DNA of 64,000 bases from an uncultured Verrucomicrobiales bacterium. GTDB lineage: Bacteria; Verrucomicrobiota; Verrucomicrobiia; Verrucomicrobiales; Akkermansiaceae. Where the stretch lies: the NCBI GenBank assembly GCA_937893015.1, contig CALBJX010000062.1, positions 1 to 64,000 on the forward strand, written 5' to 3'. Positions 57,806 through 64,000 of this stretch are shown here, piece by piece (the stretch's first letter is position 1; every line of letters starts with the position of its first letter). Both the position numbers and the translations under genes were made by a program. The notes under the pieces were generated by a model, which saw nothing but the letters and a program-made list of their open reading frames with translations, ran no database searches and was not told the DNA's origin.

Positions 57806-60764
57806 AGACGTTGAAGAGGTTGAATTTCAGACTGGCGTTGCCGCCTTGGGAGGTGGTGCTGATGCGGACGTAGCGCGCCGCGACCGTGCGGGTGAACTCC
57901 AGCCGGTTGAAGCCCTTGGCGGAGGCATCGGGCATGTCCATGAGGGGTTCCCAGTTCTCGCCATCCAGCGAGGTTTCCAGCAGACTGCCCGCAGGGGCAC
58001 CCGGGCAGAAGATGATGCCGCCGATGTTCACGCGCTTGCCGAGGTCGAGGGTCACGGCTTCTGTCTTGGAACTGGCGGTCTCGATGCGCCCGCCCTTGGC
58101 GGTGAGGGCTGCGGCGTGTTGCAGAATGTGCTTTTCGTCGTCGGAGTAGGTGGTGAGGTGCAGCAGGCAGCCTTCGGAGGCGAGCTTGCCGTGGAACTCA
58201 TCGATGAAGGGCAGCTTGGGGCTCTCCTGATCCTTTACCATGGCGCTGTACTTGTCGAAGAGGGCCTTGTCCTTCAGCTGCTCGGCGGCCTGAATCATGG
58301 CCGCGAGCATCATGTCGGGGTCCTTGGCCTCCGGGCGCTTCTGCTCTGTCTCCGCGAAGAAACGGCCCGAGAGTGCCTTGTTGTCCTTGGCGGAGGTACA
58401 CATGGCCCACACCAGCATCTGGTGGTAGGAGGGCTTTTGCATGGCGGTGTCGCGCACCATCTGCAGGTACTGCTGCTTGAAGTTGGTGGCCTTGTTGAGC
58501 GAGAGGAATTGGATGTCGAGCATCTCGTCAATCTTCCAGCCGAGGTCGTCCAGCTCACCGATGTTCTCGAAGAAGGGTTTGTAGGCATTGACACGCTGGA
58601 GCGGCGCACGGAGCAGGGGGATGAGCGAGGGATAGACGGCCTCCATGAGGTAGTCGCCCGCGCGGGCGGGGTAATTCGGCGCGAGGGCTTCGCAAATCTT
58701 CTTGTTGAGCGAGAGCCACGTGTTCGGGTTGCGCTTCATCTTGTCCGCCACCATGCTCAGGTAGTTGCGCCAGATGGGCAGGTTGAGCGGCTGCACGCCC
58801 AGCGCACGCTCGTAGAGCTTCACGGCATCCTTGAGGTTGCGGCGCGCGACCATCACGCCCGCAATGGAGCCGATTTCCTGCGAAAGACGCGTCTTTTCCG
58901 GCTCTTTGTACATGGCGGTCATCATCTGGAAGGCACTCCATGTGTGCTCGCCGCAGAAGCCCCAGTGCGGGAAATGCTTGCTGTTGACACTGTTGCAGAG
59001 CTTCCATTCTCCGTCCAGATACACCGTATAGGCGCAGTGGCCGGGCTCGCCCATGGTGACGGCCGGCACGCCGTTGGCGCAGGCGCCCGTGGTGCCGAAG
59101 TGCGAGAGCCCGCCGCAGACGGCGCCGATGTCGCGCGTCATCTTGGCCATGTTGTTGGGGTAAATCTTGCGGTAGGGCGCGTAGTAGGCATCCCCGAAGA
59201 TGACATCACCGAATTCGTTGAGCGGCAGATAGGGCACTTGGCCCGCGAGGCCCGCATACTCGCGGTCGGGCACGGAGCAGTTGTCGCGCGCCCAGCGCAT
59301 GGTGGTGGCGCTGCCGAAGCCGTTCATGCCCTTCCAGCCGCCCACGAAGTGCAGCAGCCAGTCCGGCTGCCCCCAGAAGGAGCTGTTGAGCAAATCCTGC
59401 TCGATGCTCTCCGCAAAGAACAGGTAGCGCTCCTTGGCGAGCATGTAGACGCTCTCCTTGTCCTGTCGGCGCGCGCCTTTTTTCTTCTCGGGTTGCGGCA
59501 TGCCGATGGATTCGTACTTCTCCTTTTCTTCCTCGGAGAGCTCTTCTCCCTCGCCGTACCAGCCGTTGCGGGCAAACTCCACGGCGATGGCGGCGGCCAT
59601 GCGCTTCTTCATTTTCTCCTGCGCGGGCGTGAGCTCGGCGGGCTTGTCCTTGCGCTTCTCTTCCGCGATAAGGAACTCGTTCACCATGGCGAGGGCCACA
59701 TCCGCCTTGCTCATCTCACCGTCGTAGACGAAGCTGGCGCACCATTCGGAGTTGTTCAGCAGCGGGGAGAGGCGTTTGCACGCGGCGGGGTCGCGCATGA
59801 GCGCGGAGAGCTTGTCGAGGTTCGCGCGGTTGAGTACCTCCCACTGCGCGAGCATCAGCTCATTGGCGGGGTCATGCAGGAAGGTGTCCACCGTGCCGTC
59901 ATCCACGCGCTTCAGTCGGCTGCGGATGGCGGATTCCAGACGGATTTTGAGGGATTTCGGCTGCTTCCACTCCTGACCCGTGGAGCTCTTTTGGATGACG
60001 ATGGGCTCATCGGGGATAGGCTCTTCCTCCTCGTCCTCCACCTCGGGCTCGGGTTCCTCGGCAGGGGCGGGGCTGTCGTCTTTCTTGTCGGGTTCTTCCG
60101 TTTCATCCTCCGTCTGCCAGTCGTCCACCACGACATCGCGCTTGAGCTGTTCGATGGTCTGAGCCTTGGTGGGGGCGGGGGGCGGTTCCGTTTCCTCGTT
60201 GAGCAGGGTGTAGATGTAGTAGCCCAGGCCGCCGAGCACGGCAAGCATCAGGAGCCACAGCCATGCGGGAACTCCCTTGCCTGCGTGGTTGGCGAGGGTG
60301 GGGCGGGCGGCGACGCTGCCGTCGCCGGCAGCGGTGTGGAGCTTTTTCTTTTTGGGCTGCTCCTCAGTGTGTTTCTCGCTCTTTGTTTCCTCCGCGGTCT
60401 GCGCGGTGAGGTCGATGTAGACGGGCGCCTGTTCTTCTGTTGCAGAAGCAGGGGTCTCTTCCTCTTCCGTCACCAGCTCCAGCTTGCATTGCCCGATGCT
60501 GTAGAGCGTCCCAGCGCTCATGATTTCGCTGCTCACGCGGCGTCCTTCCTGCCACACGCCGTTGGAGGATTGTTCATCCGTGAGCTCGACGCCGTTCTCC
60601 GTGACGCGCACGGAGCAATGCAGACGCGACAGCGCGGAATCTTCGGGCAGCGCGATATCACAGCTTTCGCCGTCGCGCCCGATGCGGTAGCCTCCGCCGA
60701 TGTCCGCGGGCATCGGGTAGCCTGTCTGTTCGCCAGTGGGGGTGGTGATGCGTAAAATCGTCAT
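57789..60764 (-). CDS. FHA-transmembrane-transglutaminase-like-discoidin protein
   Basis: A 991-residue inner-membrane protein. Residues 1-98 are an FHA phosphothreonine-binding domain (YRIGRD, SRLHC, SSNGVW), then an acidic linker and a transmembrane helix at 167-188. After a long acidic stretch and a helical region, a transglutaminase-like core has a Cys in AVCGGLSHFG (near 551) and a His in EPGHCAYTVYLDGEW (near 575). A TPR-like region follows, and a C-terminal F5/8-type discoidin fold spans about 890-988 (VTLDLGKRVNIGGIIFCPG, TVAARYVRISTTSQGG). Cytoplasmic phospho-sensing would be linked to a periplasmic domain that may bind or process peptidoglycan or glycans. I chose the ATG at 60764 because a promoter ends 22 nt upstream; the frame is open to 60929. 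Confidence 0.8.
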   Translation of the reverse strand: MTILRITTPTGEQTGYPMPADIGGGYRIGRDGESCDIALPEDSALSRLHCSVRVTENGVELTDEQSSNGVWQEGRRVSSEIMSAGTLYSIGQCKLELVTEEEETPASATEEQAPVYIDLTAQTAEETKSEKHTEEQPKKKKLHTAAGDGSVAARPTLANHAGKGVPAWLWLLMLAVLGGLGYYIYTLLNEETEPPPAPTKAQTIEQLKRDVVVDDWQTEDETEEPDKKDDSPAPAEEPEPEVEDEEEEPIPDEPIVIQKSSTGQEWKQPKSLKIRLESAIRSRLKRVDDGTVDTFLHDPANELMLAQWEVLNRANLDKLSALMRDPAACKRLSPLLNNSEWCASFVYDGEMSKADVALAMVNEFLIAEEKRKDKPAELTPAQEKMKKRMAAAIAVEFARNGWYGEGEELSEEEKEKYESIGMPQPEKKKGARRQDKESVYMLAKERYLFFAESIEQDLLNSSFWGQPDWLLHFVGGWKGMNGFGSATTMRWARDNCSVPDREYAGLAGQVPYLPLNEFGDVIFGDAYYAPYRKIYPNNMAKMTRDIGAVCGGLSHFGTTGACANGVPAVTMGEPGHCAYTVYLDGEWKLCNSVNSKHFPHWGFCGEHTWSAFQMMTAMYKEPEKTRLSQEIGSIAGVMVARRNLKDAVKLYERALGVQPLNLPIWRNYLSMVADKMKRNPNTWLSLNKKICEALAPNYPARAGDYLMEAVYPSLIPLLRAPLQRVNAYKPFFENIGELDDLGWKIDEMLDIQFLSLNKATNFKQQYLQMVRDTAMQKPSYHQMLVWAMCTSAKDNKALSGRFFAETEQKRPEAKDPDMMLAAMIQAAEQLKDKALFDKYSAMVKDQESPKLPFIDEFHGKLASEGCLLHLTTYSDDEKHILQHAAALTAKGGRIETASSKTEAVTLDLGKRVNIGGIIFCPGAPAGSLLETSLDGENWEPLMDMPDASAKGFNRLEFTRTVAARYVRISTTSQGGNASLKFNLFNVYERTH

Positions 60765-60786
60765 GGTGGTGTCCGAACTTCCCGAC

Positions 60787-60814
60787 ATTATAGAGGAATG
60801 GTGTGATTTTTCAA
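60787..60814 (-). promoter_or_regulatory. Predicted promoter of the FHA gene
   Basis: On the minus strand: TTGAAA (60814-60809), a 16-nt spacer and a consensus TATAAT (60792-60787), with 22 nt to the ATG. Confidence 0.75.
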
Positions 60815-60843
60815 GCAAACAATGCAAGAAAAGCGGATGAGAC

Positions 60844-60872
60844 TTGCCAAGGGGCTCGCCCGCGTGTACAAT
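60844..60872 (+). promoter_or_regulatory. Predicted ilvA operon promoter
   Basis: TTGCCA at 60844-60849, a 17-nt spacer, TACAAT at 60867-60872, then 11 nt to the ATG. It is divergent from the FHA promoter, and no leader peptide or attenuator is visible. Confidence 0.65.
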
Positions 60873-60883
60873 CAGGGCGTACA

Positions 60884-62443
60884 ATGAGCACGATGAAAGA
60901 CCGCTTATTCGAGGAAATCCTGCAGGCACGGCAGCGAGTGTATGCCGTGGGCAATCCCACGCCGCTGCAGGAGCTGCGACTGCCCGATGTGGATGCCGTC
61001 GTCTTTGCCAAGCGCGAGGATTTGGGGCCCATCAAGGCCTACAAGTGGCGCGGCGCGTACAACTGCATGGCGAAGCTGACGCCGGAGCAGCGCGAGGGCG
61101 GTGTCGTGGCGGCGAGCGCGGGCAACCATGGTCAGGGCGTGGCTCTGGCGGCGGCGCGTCTCGGCTGCAAAGCGCACATCTTCATGCCCCGCTCCACCCC
61201 CGAGGTGAAGCAGAACGCCGTCCGCATGCACGGCGGCGAGCAGGTCGAGATTGTGCTCACGGGCGATTCCTACGATGCCGCCTCCGCCGCGGCGCACGAG
61301 TTTGCGGATGCCAACGGGCTGACCTTCGTGCACCCCTATGACGATCTCGCCACCATGGGCGGGCAGGGGACGCTGGCGGATGAAGTGGTGATGAGCGGCA
61401 AGGGACCCTTCGACCGCGTGTATCTCCAAATCGGCGGCGGCGGTCTGGCGTCCGGCTGCGCCTGCTGGTTCAAGAAGTTTTGGCCGGGCTGCAAGTGCAT
61501 CGGCGTGGAGGGCGTGAATCAGGCCTCCATGAAGCTCGCCGTGGAAAGCGGGGATCGCGGGGTGCTGCCCTATGTCGATGTGTTCTGCGACGGCACCGCC
61601 GTGCGTCAGGCGGGTGAAAACACCTATCAACTTTGCCGCGAGCTGCTGGACGGCTTTGTGACGGTCACGAACGACGAGGTCTGCAAGGCCATCCGTTCGC
61701 TTTGGAACAGCATCCGCGTGGTGACGGAGCCCTCCGGCGCCATGGGGCTCGCAGCCTTCCTGAAAGACTGGGAGGCAGGTGAAGTGAAGCCCGGTGAGAA
61801 GTGCCTTGTCGTGCTCTCCGGCGCGAACATGGATTTCGCCCAGATGGGCGTGGTGGCCGCGCGAGCGGGTGTGGGGCAGAGCAAGCGCAAGCAGCGCTAT
61901 CTGCAAATCCCCATGGAGACCAAGCGCGGGCAAATCCTGAAATATCTCGAAAACATTCCCGCGGGCGTGCAGCTCACGGATGTGCAGTACGGCCGCGTGG
62001 GCGGGGACATTCAGTACCCCGTGTTCGGTGTGCTCGGCACCAAGGAACAGTTTGCGGAGATTGAGCAGCGCCTTGCCGCACAGGGATTGAAGGCGGTGGA
62101 TGTGTCGGAGGATGTGGATGTGGCTTTCCGCATGATTTCCTACGACCGCGAGCATTTGCACCACCCCGTGTTCTTCGTTATCGAGTTCCCCGAACGCCCC
62201 GGTGCCTTCACGGAATTTATGCGTGCCATGGGCGAGTATGCGAACCTCTGCTACTTCAACTACCAGTACTCGGGCGAATCCGTCGGTCGCGCCCTGGTGG
62301 GGCTGGAGTTCGCCACCCGCGAGGACCGCGACGCCTGCCGTGCACTGGCGGACACGCTCAAGGGCAAGGCCATTCAGAGCATTCACGAACTGCCGGATGC
62401 GGTGCGCCACCGCGTGCTGGACCGCATGAGCCCTGCCGAGTGA
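60884..62443 (+). CDS. ilvA: Threonine ammonia-lyase (threonine dehydratase), biosynthetic type
   Basis: A 519-residue PLP enzyme that deaminates threonine to 2-oxobutanoate, the first step to isoleucine. The PLP lysine is in PIKAYKWRGAYN (Lys54), followed by SAGNHGQGVALAA and the phosphate-binding GGGGLASG. The C-terminal regulatory region (about 340-510) carries ACT-like repeats (GDIQYPVFGVLGTKEQF and HHPVFFVIEFPERPGAFTEF), as in the feedback-inhibited form. A second ATG lies 9 nt in. The stop overlaps maf as TGATG. Confidence 0.95.
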   Translation: MSTMKDRLFEEILQARQRVYAVGNPTPLQELRLPDVDAVVFAKREDLGPIKAYKWRGAYNCMAKLTPEQREGGVVAASAGNHGQGVALAAARLGCKAHIFMPRSTPEVKQNAVRMHGGEQVEIVLTGDSYDAASAAAHEFADANGLTFVHPYDDLATMGGQGTLADEVVMSGKGPFDRVYLQIGGGGLASGCACWFKKFWPGCKCIGVEGVNQASMKLAVESGDRGVLPYVDVFCDGTAVRQAGENTYQLCRELLDGFVTVTNDEVCKAIRSLWNSIRVVTEPSGAMGLAAFLKDWEAGEVKPGEKCLVVLSGANMDFAQMGVVAARAGVGQSKRKQRYLQIPMETKRGQILKYLENIPAGVQLTDVQYGRVGGDIQYPVFGVLGTKEQFAEIEQRLAAQGLKAVDVSEDVDVAFRMISYDREHLHHPVFFVIEFPERPGAFTEFMRAMGEYANLCYFNYQYSGESVGRALVGLEFATREDRDACRALADTLKGKAIQSIHELPDAVRHRVLDRMSPAE

Positions 62444-62991
62444 TGCTGATTCTTGCTTCCCAATCCCCGCGCCGCCGCGACCTCCTGCAACGCGAGGGGG
62501 TGGATTTTGTCGTCGAGGTGCTCCCCACGGAGGAGCTGGATGACCCGACGTTGCCGCCCGAGGAGCTTTGCGCACTCAACGCCGCGGCCAAGGCCGCTGC
62601 TGTCGCCGCACAGCACCCGCAGGACACCGTCGTCGGCGCGGACACGCTGGTGTTCATCGACGGGCACCCGCTCGGCAAGCCCGCGGATGAGGCCGATGCC
62701 GTCCGCATGCTCACGGAATTACAGGGCCGCACGCACTGCGTCTGCACGGCGGTGGCCGTCTTTATGCCCGGCGGCGAACGCCGCGATTTTGCCGTGAAGA
62801 GCTATGTGACCTTCCGCCGCATGGATGCCGCCGCGATTGAGAATTATCTGCGCGAGGTCTATGTGCTCGACAAGGCGGGTGCCTACGCCATGCAGGAGAA
62901 GAGCGAGCTCATCGTCGAAAAGGTAGAGGGCGATGTGGACAATGTCATCGGTCTGCCCGTGAAACAGCTGCTCGATGTGCTGAACGCCTAA
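62443..62991 (+). CDS. maf: Maf-like nucleoside triphosphate pyrophosphatase
   Basis: A 182-residue house-cleaning enzyme that hydrolyses dTTP, UTP or modified nucleotides. The N-terminal ILASQSPRRRDLL and the central VVGADTLVFIDGHPLGKP, with the catalytic Asp, are diagnostic, as is DKAGAYAMQEK near the end. The ATG overlaps the ilvA stop (TGATG). The next gene starts 9 nt after the stop, so the three form one operon. Confidence 0.95.
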   Translation: MLILASQSPRRRDLLQREGVDFVVEVLPTEELDDPTLPPEELCALNAAAKAAAVAAQHPQDTVVGADTLVFIDGHPLGKPADEADAVRMLTELQGRTHCVCTAVAVFMPGGERRDFAVKSYVTFRRMDAAAIENYLREVYVLDKAGAYAMQEKSELIVEKVEGDVDNVIGLPVKQLLDVLNA

Positions 62992-63000
62992 GCCGCCGCC

Positions 63001-64000
63001 ATGAGACGACTTGCCGCCCTCTTCCTGTTGTGCTGTCATGTGGCATTTGCGGCGATTCCCGCGCCGAGAACCGGGGAGAACACGCCCAAGTATGAGTGGC
63101 GCGGGATGCACTTGGATGTGTCGCGCCACTTTTTCCCGCTTCCCGTGGTGCGGGAGTTTATCGACCGCATGGCCGCGCTGAAGCTCAACCGCCTGCACCT
63201 GCACCTGACGGACGGCCCCGGCTGGCGCGTGGAAATCAAGGCGTACCCGCGCCTGACGGAAGTGGGCGCGTGGCGCAAGGATTTGGAGAAGGAAAACTGG
63301 GACTGGCCCGAGATTCGGCTCGGCAAGGATTTTTCCAAGGTGGAGGGCGGTTTTTACACGCAGGAGAAGCTGCGCGAGCTGGTGGCTTATGCCCGCGAGC
63401 GTGGGGTGATGATTGTGCCTGAAATCGATTTGCCCGGGCATTCCTACGCCGCTCTGGTGGCCTATCCCGAGCTGGCGCGTACGGATTTTGCGGAGATGGG
63501 GCTGCGCGGCGGCGACGTGATGGACACGGAGAACCCGCAGACGCTGGAATTCGCCAAGACCGTGCTCCTTGAGCTGATGAGCATTTTCCCCGCCGATACC
63601 CCGCTTCATCTCGGCGGAGATGAGGTGATGGCGGAATTTTCCACGCCCGAGCAGCAACGCCGTTGGATGCAGCAGCTCGTGGATTTTGTCCGCGCTCACG
63701 GCCGCGAAGCCATCACATGGGATGATGCCGCCATGAACGGCGTAACAGGGCAGGTGGTCATGGTTTGGCAGCCCGCCCATGTGGACGCCATGCTTCGCTC
63801 GGGTGCCCCGCTCATTCTCTGCCCCTGCTCGCACTTCTACTTCGACTACCGCCAACGCCCCGAAGACAAGGGCATGGGCGACGCCGTCATTTCTCTCGAA
63901 AAAGTTTTTTCGTATCGCATCCCCGAAGGCAACATCCGCGGCATTCAAGGCAATGTCTGGACGGAGCACATCACCACCCCCGAACAGCTCTTCTACATGG
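63001..64000 (+). CDS. Secreted GH20 beta-N-acetylhexosaminidase (partial, cut by window end)
   Basis: The first 333 residues of an exported glycosidase. The signal peptide is MRRLAALFLLCCHVAFAA. The GH20 catalytic barrel starts with WRGMHLDVSRHFFP, then LNRLHLHLTDGPGWRVEI, MIVPEIDLPGHSYAAL and the catalytic pair in LHLGGDEV (Asp207, Glu208), with QGNVWTEHI near the edge. The enzyme removes terminal GlcNAc or GalNAc from glycans such as mucin or chitin. The gene continues beyond the window. It is the third gene after ilvA and maf, a grouping without obvious metabolic logic. Confidence 0.95.
   Translation, partial: MRRLAALFLLCCHVAFAAIPAPRTGENTPKYEWRGMHLDVSRHFFPLPVVREFIDRMAALKLNRLHLHLTDGPGWRVEIKAYPRLTEVGAWRKDLEKENWDWPEIRLGKDFSKVEGGFYTQEKLRELVAYARERGVMIVPEIDLPGHSYAALVAYPELARTDFAEMGLRGGDVMDTENPQTLEFAKTVLLELMSIFPADTPLHLGGDEVMAEFSTPEQQRRWMQQLVDFVRAHGREAITWDDAAMNGVTGQVVMVWQPAHVDAMLRSGAPLILCPCSHFYFDYRQRPEDKGMGDAVISLEKVFSYRIPEGNIRGIQGNVWTEHITTPEQLFYM

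Noticed and set aside
57678..60755. 1025-codon plus-strand open frame opposite the FHA gene
   Set aside because: It is antisense to a gene with clear FHA and discoidin domains and has no start signals. It is a shadow of codon bias.
1..64000. CRISPR arrays, insertion sequences, prophage genes, rRNA, riboswitches
   Set aside because: I looked for regularly spaced repeats, transposase motifs, terminal inverted repeats, rRNA segments and known riboswitch cores and found none. The only structural RNA gene I can support is tRNA-Ser.

Overview
The window looks like a chromosomal piece of a gut-associated Verrucomicrobiota, probably close to Akkermansiaceae. The evidence is: two giant secreted proteins ending in a PEP-CTERM tail of the TPEPATATLSLL type followed by an arginine/lysine cluster; host-glycan glycosidases (GH29 fucosidase, GH20 hexosaminidase); LL-diaminopimelate aminotransferase; and GC-rich DNA. 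The genus-level placement is inference, since no rRNA is present. There is no phage, insertion sequence or CRISPR array. Most of the window is housekeeping genes in short operons on both strands, with good intrinsic terminators between them.

Layout. 1-10.7 kb: a 3472-residue secreted protein whose first ~770 residues resemble the S6 (IgA-protease/SPATE) passenger, continued by repeat beta-helix and ending in PEP-CTERM. 10.8-20.8 kb: adk, a uracil-DNA glycosylase lacking the usual Fe-S cysteines, a Sel1 lipoprotein, argH, a periplasmic thioredoxin-like protein, a GNAT acetyltransferase, an aminotransferase, a ruvB-amidase operon with a decayed small membrane gene, and a CysJ-like reductase without flavodoxin domain. 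20.9-33.4 kb: Sel1 proteins, a Cys/Pro/His-rich exported peptide, a tandem nuclease-fold protein, a DUF3089 hydrolase, a large unknown exported protein, tmk, a YbjN-like protein, fabI, an EamA transporter, tRNA-Ser(GGA), holA and a thioredoxin-like protein. 33.4-41.2 kb, mostly minus strand: mscS, dapL, a PfkB kinase, ligA, a secreted C66 (IdeS/Mac-1-like) cysteine protease and a GH29 fucosidase. 41.4-49.2 kb: the second S6/PEP-CTERM giant protein (2589 residues), a rearranged paralogue of the first. 49.2-64 kb: a DUF486 membrane protein, serS, an ExbB/ExbD-like four-gene operon, a SlyB-like lipoprotein, a dynamin-like GTPase with rarA, an FHA-transmembrane-transglutaminase-like-discoidin protein with a cysteine-less thioredoxin-like partner, ilvA, maf and a GH20 gene cut by the window end.

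How it fits together. The accessory theme is the host interface. Two S6-type giant surface proteins and an IdeS-like protease flank or sit near a fucosidase, and a hexosaminidase lies further on. These families are best known for cutting immunoglobulins, mucins and mucin glycans, although the substrates here are unknown. A second theme is expression signals. At least sixteen starts sit 6-11 nt downstream of a TTGNNN-16/17-TANNNT-type promoter, eight of them at exactly 6 or 7 nt, and I found no Shine-Dalgarno sequence at any of about a dozen operon-internal starts I checked. This predicts widespread leaderless or near-leaderless mRNA, and I used it to choose several start codons.
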